In this document: piece by piece, positions 57,121-64,000 of the stretch
How the letters are laid out: each line of letters opens with the position of its first letter
How positions within the stretch are numbered: the first letter of the stretch is position 1
Assembly (NCBI GenBank): GCA_963922455.1
Contig: CAWUIO010000012.1
Span: 1 to 64,000, forward strand
Length of the DNA: 64,000 nucleotides
DNA from: CAWUIO01 sp963922455
GTDB lineage: Bacteria; Bacteroidota; Bacteroidia; Cytophagales; Microscillaceae
Direction: 5' to 3'
Translations under genes and position numbers: made by a program
Notes under the pieces: generated by a model
Told to the model about the DNA's origin: nothing
Databases searched by the model: none
The model's input: the letters and a program-made list of their open reading frames with translations, nothing else

Positions 57121-58311
57121 ATGCTTACGTGTCAAAGAAAGGCCTTTCAGCTACCCGAAGAACTGGTCTATTTAAACCACGCCTTTATGTCTCCGCTTCT
57201 TAAAGAAGTAGAAGATGCGGGTATCCAAGGGATGATGGCTCAACGTCAACCCTCCCGCATGGCCACCCAAGATTTTTTTGAACCGGCAGATCAGCTAAGG
57301 CGTTTGTATGCTAAGCTTTTAGATGCACCCGAACCAAACCGTTTTGCCATTTGCCCTTCGGTATCGTACGGCTTAGCCAATGTTGCCCGTAACCTTTCCT
57401 TGCAAAAAGGAGAAAGAATCTTGGTGGTGGGGGAGCAATTTCCAAGTAATATCTATCCCTGGTATCGAGTAGCCGAAGAAAATGATGGCAAGCTTGACTT
57501 TGTAAACCCGCCCGATACCCTAGTGCATAGAGGGAAGAAATGGAACGAGGAAATCTTACATGCAATTGATGAAAAAACTCGTATGGTTGCCCTATCCCAT
57601 GTTCATTGGGCAGACGGAACCCTTTTTGACTTGATAAAAATTCGGGAAGCCTGTGACCAAGTAGGCGCTTGCTTGGTAATTGATGGAACCCAATCCATTG
57701 GTGCTTTTCCATTTAGCATCCGGGAAATTAAACCAGATGCCTTGATCACAGCCGCTTACAAATGGCAAATGGGCCCCTATGCCTTTGGCATGGCTTACTA
57801 TGGACCCGTTTTTGACCAAGGAATCCCCATTGAAGAAAATTGGATCAATCGGGTACAGAGCGACGACTTTGCCAATTTAGTAAATTACCAATCAGAATAT
57901 AGAGAACAAGCCCTACGTTATGAAGTAGGGGAGCGGAGCAATTTTATTATGATACCCATGCAGATAGCTGCGTTAAACCGTATGCTAGACTGGGGGGTAG
58001 CCGAAATTCAGGGCTATGCCCAACGTTTATCAGAGCCTTGGTTGATTCAGATCAGAGAGTTAGGATATCATTTGGAAGAGCCATCGCAAAGGGCCTCTCA
58101 TTTATTTGGCATTCGGCCAAAAGATTCCAGACAAACCGAAGATTTAAAACACCAACTGGCTAAGGCTGGCATACAAGTTTCCCAGAGAGGGGACGCCATA
58201 CGGGTGTCTATTCACGTATACAATCGAGAAGATGATATGCAACGTTTATATGCTTGCCTGCAACATACAGCCCAGGCCATGAATAATACCTCTCGGGTTT
58301 TCCTGAGCTAG
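57121..58311 (+). CDS. Class-V aminotransferase (cysteine desulfurase-like fold)
   Basis: A 396-residue PLP enzyme. The ATG at 57121 is chosen over an upstream TTG that gives a hydrophobic extension. It has VYLNHAFMSPLLKEV at the N-terminus, CLVIDGTQSIGAFPF (aspartate that contacts the PLP ring) and the probable PLP lysine in ITAAYKWQMGPYAFG. Members of this fold include cysteine desulfurases, kynureninase-like enzymes and selenocysteine lyases. I cannot name the substrate. It lies 18 bp before a PH-domain gene and is probably co-transcribed with it. Confidence 0.85.
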   Translation: MLTCQRKAFQLPEELVYLNHAFMSPLLKEVEDAGIQGMMAQRQPSRMATQDFFEPADQLRRLYAKLLDAPEPNRFAICPSVSYGLANVARNLSLQKGERILVVGEQFPSNIYPWYRVAEENDGKLDFVNPPDTLVHRGKKWNEEILHAIDEKTRMVALSHVHWADGTLFDLIKIREACDQVGACLVIDGTQSIGAFPFSIREIKPDALITAAYKWQMGPYAFGMAYYGPVFDQGIPIEENWINRVQSDDFANLVNYQSEYREQALRYEVGERSNFIMIPMQIAALNRMLDWGVAEIQGYAQRLSEPWLIQIRELGYHLEEPSQRASHLFGIRPKDSRQTEDLKHQLAKAGIQVSQRGDAIRVSIHVYNREDDMQRLYACLQHTAQAMNNTSRVFLS

Positions 58312-58329
58312 CAAGCTAATTTTAATGGT

Positions 58330-58878
58330 ATGAGTCAAGCAAATCAATCAAACCGGAGGGAAAGAAGAATTTATAGTACCTCCTTACATTGGGTTATTTT
58401 TTCTGAGTCTATTGGTATTTTACTTTTGGGCTTTTTTATCAGCTTCCTTGGAGCCAGATATCGAGAGTTTTTGGGAAGTATGACTATGATTATTGAGTAT
58501 CTTTCCCTCTTTGTTCTGATCTTTGGTGGGGGTAAATTCTTAATCGAGCTGATACGCCTTCGTACCTCCGAGTTTTTAATCACCTCCGACCGGGTAATCA
58601 TCAAGGTAGGCGTAATTCAAAGATCTTCTACCTCAATGCCTTTATCCAAAATTGAAAGCATTGAGATTGATCAGTCTATTTTGGGAAGATTATTGGGCTT
58701 TGGGTCCATCCAAATTACAGGTACGGGTACGGCAGAAAGTAAGTTTGATTATCTAAACAATCCCCATAAATTTCGGAGGAAAATGCAGTTGATTTCAGGG
58801 ATGGCTTCAGATGAAGACAGACAACAGGAAATATCCAATACACAATACAGACGGAGACGCAGACGCCCCCGTCGCTAA
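58330..58878 (+). CDS. Bacterial PH-domain membrane protein
   Basis: A 182-residue protein with two membrane segments (residues of about 22-42 and 55-75) followed by a bacterial PH domain (bPH2/YdbS-YdbT type). Typical blocks are FLITSDRVIIKVGVIQRSSTSMPLSKIESIEI (split in reading) and LGFGSIQITGTG. The tail is arginine-rich (RRRRRRPRR). Function is not known for the family in Bacteroidota. It follows the aminotransferase gene closely. Confidence 0.8.
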   Translation: MSQANQSNRRERRIYSTSLHWVIFSESIGILLLGFFISFLGARYREFLGSMTMIIEYLSLFVLIFGGGKFLIELIRLRTSEFLITSDRVIIKVGVIQRSSTSMPLSKIESIEIDQSILGRLLGFGSIQITGTGTAESKFDYLNNPHKFRRKMQLISGMASDEDRQQEISNTQYRRRRRRPRR

Positions 58879-58916
58879 ATACTAGTCTTCTTAAAATTAT
58901 AAAGCAGAAACAACGC

Positions 58917-59090
58917 TTAGCTTTGGGGTCTTTCCGGTTGAGTGCCGGTACCAGGAACCGGAGCATGACGTCGATCTAATATATTTTGAAACTCGCGACT
59001 GGCTTCTTCTCGAATTTTTTTTGACTCAGCCAACATTTTATCTGCATCGCGCATTAACTTCTCAAATTCTTCGTGTAATCTTCTTGCCAT
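58917..59090 (-). CDS. Possible small helical protein of 57 residues
   Basis: An ATG at 59090 opens a 57-codon frame. The product starts MARRLHEEFEKLMRDADKML and continues as a charged amphipathic helix, then ends in a proline-rich tail (HAPVPGTGTQPERP). The uniform charge pattern suggests a real coiled-coil or small chaperone-like protein. It lies between the convergent PH-domain gene and the histidine kinase gene, and has no recognised family. Confidence 0.45.
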   Translation of the reverse strand: MARRLHEEFEKLMRDADKMLAESKKIREEASREFQNILDRRHAPVPGTGTQPERPQS

Positions 59091-59327
59091 GGTGGTAATT
59101 TTTTTTTAAGTCTTTTTCTCTTCCCGATAGCTATGTGAGCTACCCAAATCCCGTAATGAGACTTTGATGCAATTATCAGGCAACAGGAAGCCTGCCAAAA
59201 ACCTAAGTGCTTGATGGTAAGAAAATTAAGGGATGGGGATACGGATAATCTATCCAAAAATTACACTAATCTTTTTCATACTGGGAAAAGATCGCAAGTA
59301 GGATCACATACAAAGCTAGACATGTGC

Positions 59328-59363
59328 AAAGGCCATGTTTATGAAGGAATAAACATGGCCTTT
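59328..59363. terminator. Perfect hairpin between small gene and histidine kinase
   Basis: The arms AAAGGCCATGTTTAT and ATAAACATGGCCTTT are fully complementary with a 6-nt loop. A T-run follows on the plus strand. It lies just after the end of the minus-strand kinase gene and probably ends its transcript. Confidence 0.8.
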
Positions 59364-59382
59364 TTGAGAAGAATCTTGACTC

Positions 59383-61500
59383 TTATACTAGGTTGGGTAT
59401 TACAATTTCAAAACTAGTTCCCGTACCCAAGGTCGATTGTACGTCTATTTTGCCTTCCAGTTTCTCTAAAGTAGATTTTACGATATACATACCAAGTCCC
59501 GATCCATCCGATTTTTCGGTGGCTCTAAAAAACATATCGTAAATTTTATTTAAATATTCTTCCGATATCCCGATTCCATTGTCTTCAAACTTAACCCAGG
59601 CTTGATTGGGGTGTATATTGATGTGAATCTTGAGGAAGTTATCGCTAGCGTGCGGGTTAAAATATTTGTAGGCATTGGAAATAATATTGCTAAAAATAAT
59701 TTTTAGCCGGAGGAGGTCAGAACAAAACACAGTCGTACTTCCTTCCAAGGATACCTCAGTACGTATTCTTTTATGACTTTCTAAGTATTCCAAATCGGAG
59801 ATACAAGCCTCAATGATCTCATCAAAGTTAATTTCTTCTACTTGGATCTCAGTGCGTTGGGTCTTGGCATAATTAAGCATCGAGCGTACAAAACCATCTA
59901 ATTTGAGGATACGGTTTTCAATCAAGTGAACATACTCTTGAATCTTATTCGGATTATTTTCAAGTTTGATGACATTGACCAGTCCCAAAATAGTACTAAG
60001 GGGCGAGCGAAGATCGTGAGAAATTTTATACACCAATTGATCCAGCTCAAAATTACGATTAGAGAGTTCTTTGAGGGCTTTCTCGAGAATATTCTGATTG
60101 GCTACCAGCTTTTCATTACTCTGATGAATTTCCTGTTCATTTTTCTTCCTCGCTGTGATATCTTGGGCCATCGTCACGACATAATTGATATCGCTTTCTT
60201 CAAAGTAAAGAAGTATGGCACTGATGAAAAGCCAAACATAGTGCCCTTCCTTATGGCGTAGCCTGATTTCACCCGTGGTGAGTTGCTCACTCATAAGCTT
60301 GAGCCTTCCATCTATCAAAATGTCTAGGTCGTCGGGATGGGTAAGTTCCTCAAAAGGGGTTTCACCCATAGCATCCAGTTCTGCGGTAGTGTAGCCCAAT
60401 ATATCTTCCAACTTATGGTTGCTAAATACCCGTTTATTATTGATTAAGTCATAAGCATTGAGCTCAGCGGGGATGGCCAAGGCAATACCTTTGATCAAGG
60501 TCTGGCTTTCTCTAAGCTTTTCCAGGGTATTCAGAATGTTTTTAGACTGGGAGTTTAGTTGTTGTTGGGCCAATTTATAAGAGATTTCATGGTGGTTAAG
60601 GGCCCGGTTCTGGCGATCCAACTGCTCATTGAGTAAATGTAAGGCTTGGTGTACAGCGTCGTGTTTTTGAGAACCCTTGATAAAGTACAAAATCAATTCT
60701 TGGCCCGGTAAATTGAAGGGGATTAGCCAAACTTGAAAGAGGTGATATTTGCCTGAGGCTTTTTGCCAACGTATATTTTGTAAGCGGATAGAAAAGTCAT
60801 CCGGGCGAGTATTGGGAGATATGCTATCTAAATCACTCGGATGAATCAGCTCCCAAAAACGGGCCGTATCCTGAGGATGCCATACTTTCCCTTCATAACC
60901 CAAAATTTGGTACAACTGATGATTGCTGTAAATAAAAGATTGTGTATTTAAGGAGTATAGGGCCACCTCACCTGGCAAGTTGTGTAGCAAATTAAATAAC
61001 TGATTCCCCTCATTGAGCACGTCAAGATTTTTAAGAAGATCTGGCCCTTGCAATTTATCTTTAGGAGGATGGGCCTCGATAGCTTTTGATTTAGGTGAAT
61101 GCCCATTTTTAAAAGCTTGCCCATTATGAACAAAGTTTTTGTATTGCCCAGGCGAGGATTGATAATAGTAAATGCTCAAAAGGGCGTGCTTAGATTGGGG
61201 CAGCGGTAATACCTCGGCTTGTAGGGGGGTAGAAAAGACCTCGTCACACTTTACGCATAAACTAAGCGTATGGGCTTGGGAGACTTGAGAAACAAGTTGT
61301 AAAACTTGATCCAAACTTTGAGCTTGGGGAGTTTTCAAGATTTCACTCCAGTGTATAGGGAATGTTGCCCCCCTACGTACTGGACAAATATTTTTGAAAG
61401 CTTGGTTGAAATGGATGATCAATCCATCGTTTTGTATAACTAATTGAGGGATATTACTAAGCTCGAAGACTTGTAACAGCTCGTGTTCGAGTACACTCAT
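59383..61500 (-). CDS. PAS-domain sensor histidine kinase
   Basis: A 705-residue soluble kinase without membrane segments. It has PAS-like domains at about residues 10-120, 170-290 and 335-455 (the last typical, with NNKRVFSNHKLEDILGY and EIRLRHKEGHYVWLFISAIL, plus a PAC segment), then a HisKA domain with phosphorylated histidine H495 in ISHDLRSPLSTILG. The ATPase has NIISNAYKYFNP (N box), FEDNGIGISEEY (G1) and GSGLGMYIVKSTLE (G2). It probably senses a cytoplasmic signal such as redox or light. No response regulator is next to it. Confidence 0.88.
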   Translation of the reverse strand: MSVLEHELLQVFELSNIPQLVIQNDGLIIHFNQAFKNICPVRRGATFPIHWSEILKTPQAQSLDQVLQLVSQVSQAHTLSLCVKCDEVFSTPLQAEVLPLPQSKHALLSIYYYQSSPGQYKNFVHNGQAFKNGHSPKSKAIEAHPPKDKLQGPDLLKNLDVLNEGNQLFNLLHNLPGEVALYSLNTQSFIYSNHQLYQILGYEGKVWHPQDTARFWELIHPSDLDSISPNTRPDDFSIRLQNIRWQKASGKYHLFQVWLIPFNLPGQELILYFIKGSQKHDAVHQALHLLNEQLDRQNRALNHHEISYKLAQQQLNSQSKNILNTLEKLRESQTLIKGIALAIPAELNAYDLINNKRVFSNHKLEDILGYTTAELDAMGETPFEELTHPDDLDILIDGRLKLMSEQLTTGEIRLRHKEGHYVWLFISAILLYFEESDINYVVTMAQDITARKKNEQEIHQSNEKLVANQNILEKALKELSNRNFELDQLVYKISHDLRSPLSTILGLVNVIKLENNPNKIQEYVHLIENRILKLDGFVRSMLNYAKTQRTEIQVEEINFDEIIEACISDLEYLESHKRIRTEVSLEGSTTVFCSDLLRLKIIFSNIISNAYKYFNPHASDNFLKIHINIHPNQAWVKFEDNGIGISEEYLNKIYDMFFRATEKSDGSGLGMYIVKSTLEKLEGKIDVQSTLGTGTSFEIVIPNLV

Positions 61501-61642
61501 AACAATTATGGCAGAAGAACTGATTTAAAAGGATGCGATGTCATTATTATAACGGCAATTTAGCTACAGTTCTCTGGCAATTGATGAGTGATTTGGGCGA
61601 AAATCTGGCGAGGTAAGAATTTCTGAGAAAATGTCAAGAAAT

Positions 61643-61669
61643 AAGCTCCACAGAGTAACTGTGGAGCTT
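61643..61669 (-). terminator. Terminator after the carboxyltransferase gene
   Basis: The stem AAGCTCCACAG / CTGTGGAGCTT has a 5-nt loop. On the minus strand it is followed by a T-rich tail (ATTTCTTGAC). It lies 8 bp after the stop codon of the gene. Confidence 0.75.
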
Positions 61670-61676
61670 TTAATGC

Positions 61677-63260
61677 TTAAAGGGGGATGTTGCCATGTTT
61701 TTTGGGAGGTAACTTCTCCGCTTTGTTTTTAAGCATATCAAAGGCTTTGAGAAGTTTTATCCGGGTATTTTCGGGCACAATGACCTCATCGATATAACCG
61801 CGGTGGGCAGCCCGGTAGGGAGTGGCAAATTTTTGGGTATATTCATCCACTTTTTCCTGTAATTTGGCTTCTGGATCATCCGATGCTTGTATTTCGTGTC
61901 GGAAAATGATCTCAGATGCACCCTTAGCTCCCATCACGGCAATTTCGGCACTCGGCCAGGCAAAGTTCATATCGGCACCAATGTGTTTGGAATTCATCAC
62001 ATCATAAGCCCCTCCATACGCTTTGCGGGTAATTACGGTTACTCGGGGGACAGTTGCCTCGCAAAAGGCGTACAATAATTTGGCTCCATTTCGGATAATC
62101 GCGTTCCATTCTTGATCAGTCCCGGGCAAAAAGCCTGGCACATCTACCAAAACAAGTAAGGGAATATTAAAAGCATCACAGAAACGTACAAAGCGAGCGG
62201 CTTTTACACTGGAGTTAATGTCTAAAACACCCGCTAATACCGAGGGTTGATTCCCTACTATTCCTATACTTTTCCCACCTAGGCGTGCCAGGCCTACTAC
62301 CATATTTTCGGCATAGTCTTTATGCACTTCCAAGAAGGAATCTTCATCGAGGATACCCTCAATGACATCGCGCATATCATAGGGCTGGTTGGGATTTTCA
62401 GGCACTAAACTATTGAGTTGAGGGCGCGTCTCGTCTTGGGTTGTATAGTCTACACTAGGAGGCAGCTCCTCACAGTTTTGGGGAATATACGAAAGAAGAC
62501 TTTTAATTTGCTCTAGGCATTCTACTTCATTGGCTACCGAAAAATGCGTAACCCCACTTTTGGAGGCATGGGTCTGTGCCCCTCCAAGTTCTTCTGAACT
62601 TACTTCTTCGTTGGTAACGGTCTTCACTACTTTAGGGCCGGTTACAAACATGTACGAGGTTTGCTCCACCATAAAAATAAAATCGGTGATGGCCGGAGAG
62701 TAAACAGCTCCCCCCGCGCAGGGCCCCATGATGGCCGAAATCTGGGGAACTACCCCCGAAGCCAGGGTATTCCGGTAAAAAATGTCGGCATAGCCTGCCA
62801 AGGAAGAAACCCCTTCTTGGATTCGTGCCCCTCCCGAATCGTTCAGACCAATGACCGGGGCCCCATTTTTAAGGGCCAAGTCCATAATCTTACATATCTT
62901 TTCGGCGTAGGTTTCGGAGAGTGAGCCCCCAAATACGGTAAAATCTTGGGAAAAAATATATACCAATCTACCATGTATGGTTCCATATCCGGTCACGACC
63001 CCATCTCCCAAATAGTGCTCATGGTCTAAGCCAAAATCATTACAACGGTGAATAACGAATTTACCTATTTCTTCAAATGAGCCTGCATCCAGTAGTAAAT
63101 TGACGCGTTCGCGGGCGGTCAATTTCCCTTTTTTGTGCTGGGCCTCAACCCGTTTGGGGCCTCCTCCGGCCAAAGCCTCTTCATTTAGCTTTTTTAATTG
63201 GGCAATTCGGTCTTCGGAGTTCTGTAAGTTAGGAGAGTTATTTTCAGTTTGTTGTTCCAT
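61677..63260 (-). CDS. Acyl-CoA carboxylase carboxyltransferase subunit (propionyl/methylmalonyl type)
   Basis: A 527-residue carboxyltransferase of the propionyl-CoA carboxylase beta type. It carries the N-terminal LTARERVNLLLDAGSFEEIG block, the carboxybiotin-site region with GGSLSETYAEKICKIMDLAL, the oxyanion region NDSGGARIQEGVSSLAGYAD and the second site GAKLLYAFCEATVPRVTVITRKAYGGAYDVM (split in reading). It transfers the carboxyl group from biotin to an acyl-CoA, most likely propionyl-CoA. The biotin carboxylase subunit is not in the window. A gene symbol is not given because substrate preference cannot be read. Confidence 0.93.
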   Translation of the reverse strand: MEQQTENNSPNLQNSEDRIAQLKKLNEEALAGGGPKRVEAQHKKGKLTARERVNLLLDAGSFEEIGKFVIHRCNDFGLDHEHYLGDGVVTGYGTIHGRLVYIFSQDFTVFGGSLSETYAEKICKIMDLALKNGAPVIGLNDSGGARIQEGVSSLAGYADIFYRNTLASGVVPQISAIMGPCAGGAVYSPAITDFIFMVEQTSYMFVTGPKVVKTVTNEEVSSEELGGAQTHASKSGVTHFSVANEVECLEQIKSLLSYIPQNCEELPPSVDYTTQDETRPQLNSLVPENPNQPYDMRDVIEGILDEDSFLEVHKDYAENMVVGLARLGGKSIGIVGNQPSVLAGVLDINSSVKAARFVRFCDAFNIPLLVLVDVPGFLPGTDQEWNAIIRNGAKLLYAFCEATVPRVTVITRKAYGGAYDVMNSKHIGADMNFAWPSAEIAVMGAKGASEIIFRHEIQASDDPEAKLQEKVDEYTQKFATPYRAAHRGYIDEVIVPENTRIKLLKAFDMLKNKAEKLPPKKHGNIPL

Positions 63261-63494
63261 GGAAGCTCACAATTTGTTTATCAAATCATTTACCGGGCAA
63301 TTTAAATAAAAAAAAGGAGGAGCAATCTGATGAAGCTTTTTCTGTGGAAAGGAAATCGCTAAATTAGTATAGCTTGATTTTTACCCTGTTTTTTGAAATT
63401 GAAGTCATCCCTAACTGGAAGCGAAGGCTTTTCGTGGAACAGCGCTATGAAGTCCCCACCTGCCAGCTAATAAGTCCTGAATTTCTTTCTCTTT

Positions 63495-63634
63495 GGCTTA
63501 GGGATACCCACCGCTTGCGGCGGAGACCGAAAGGGCCTGGTGCGGGGGGAGGCTCCGGCTTGGCTGGGTAGCCCGACCGGCGCTGGTACTTAGGGCCTCT
63601 ATGAAAAGCCCAGGGCCTAGCGCCGGGAAGCCCC
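63495..63634 (+). repeat. Interspersed structured repeat, copy 13 (subfamily B)
   Basis: GGCTTAGGGATACCCACCG, then a divergent middle (GGAGGCTCCGGCTTGG), AGCCCGACCGGCGC, variable loop, GCGCCGGGAAGCCCC. The stem is the CCGGCGC isoform. The last base is also the first base of the complement of a stop codon (CTA) of the minus-strand receptor gene, so the repeat overlaps the coding region by 1 bp. Confidence 0.8.
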
Positions 63635-64000
63635 TAAAAATCAATCACGATGCCCAACGTAGGAATGACGGCACTGTTGTCCAACTCGGTGATTTCCACC
63701 AATTGATTGGGCTCAAGCACCTCTCCCTGGTCATTTCGGGCCAAGCCGTATACTGGGGCGGTAGGTATCTCATTGCCCAAGATATTTTCAACCTCAAAAA
63801 AGACGTTGAACGTCCACCGGGGGAAATTCCATTTTTTGTCAATCCGGATATCGGTGGAGTTGAAGACATCCAACCTTTCCGAGCCTAAGCGATCATAATT
63901 GAAGACAAAATCCGGATAAATTGGCTCGGAGGCGGCCACATCTACCGGAGCAAACGGGGCCCTTCCCAAGTATCGGATCCTCAAGCCGATTTCCCAGTTG
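63634..64000 (-). CDS. TonB-dependent receptor or outer-membrane barrel, C-terminal part (cut by window edge)
   Basis: About 122 codons of the 3' end are visible; the gene continues beyond position 64000. Segments such as EIGLRIRYLGRAPFAPVD, YDRLGSERLDVF, NVFFEVENILGNEI and the final TLGIVIDF are typical of the last strands of TonB-dependent receptors of Bacteroidota. There is no DUF4249 gene downstream; repeat copy 13 follows directly. Confidence 0.75.
   Translation of the reverse strand, partial: NWEIGLRIRYLGRAPFAPVDVAASEPIYPDFVFNYDRLGSERLDVFNSTDIRIDKKWNFPRWTFNVFFEVENILGNEIPTAPVYGLARNDQGEVLEPNQLVEITELDNSAVIPTLGIVIDF

Noticed and set aside
1..64000. tRNA or rRNA genes, prophage, integrative element
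   Set aside because: No matching sequences, integrase, phage structural genes or attachment-site duplications were recognised.

Overview
The window is a stretch of chromosome from a gliding-type marine or soil member of the phylum Bacteroidota, most likely Cytophagales or Saprospiria. The evidence is the gene content: a TonB-dependent receptor paired with a DUF4249 lipoprotein, two large secreted proteins with type IX secretion (T9SS) C-terminal domains, FtsX-type permeases of about 800 residues without an ATPase, DUF4290 next to murA, and a sigma-70/anti-sigma pair of Bacteroidota type. Shine-Dalgarno sequences are weak, and several genes appear to start with TTG or GTG. No rRNA, tRNA, CRISPR array, prophage or transposase gene was recognised. 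The genus cannot be fixed from the sequence alone.

Layout: 1-12.0 kb holds an outer-membrane protein, recA, a beta-lactamase-fold serine hydrolase, a beta carbonic anhydrase, an S33 peptidase-like hydrolase, a membrane-bound AraC-type regulator, and a DUF4249/TonB-receptor operon. At 12.3-17.5 kb is a tandem duplication of an FtsX/MacB-type permease. Both copies carry a conserved sigma-54-like promoter and an upstream dyad at identical spacing. At 18.0-24.8 kb on the minus strand are uvrD/pcrA, DUF4290, murA and a Cache/HAMP/GAF protein. At 25.1-27.5 kb is a protein with a lipoyl-like domain fused to about 20 MORN repeats. At 28.1-31.5 kb on the minus strand are a sigma factor, its probable anti-sigma factor, gmk, nadD and carA. 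At 32.2-41.5 kb is a lipopolysaccharide/lipooligosaccharide cluster: two GT9, one GT2, one GT4, an FkbM methyltransferase, an MsbA-like exporter, an ArnT/PMT-like transferase and GtrA. At 41.9-46.7 kb are a membrane protein, a small outer-membrane protein, a 7TMR-DISM-type histidine kinase and folA. At 46.9-56.6 kb are two related giant kelch/carbohydrate-binding T9SS proteins. From 56.7 kb to the end are a class-V aminotransferase, a bacterial PH-domain protein, a PAS histidine kinase, an acyl-CoA carboxylase carboxyltransferase subunit and the 3' end of another TonB-type receptor.

The most striking unexplained signal is a family of 13 copies of an intergenic repeat of about 130 bp, roughly one per 5 kb. 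Each copy has a GC-rich stem whose two arms change together: CCCGCGC/GCGCGGG, CCGGCGC/GCGCCGG or CCCCGGC/GCCGGGG. The loop varies freely, and a conserved block ending in GGGATAGAGCGGCCTG lies at the other end. Ten of the 13 lie in the same orientation just downstream of a gene's stop codon, often within 0-30 bp, and one overlaps the stop codon. This pattern suggests a structured 3'-UTR RNA element or a mobile element with a preference for gene 3' ends. Some copies are preceded by polypyrimidine tracts, and one region contains a 140-bp purine heptamer microsatellite between two copies.
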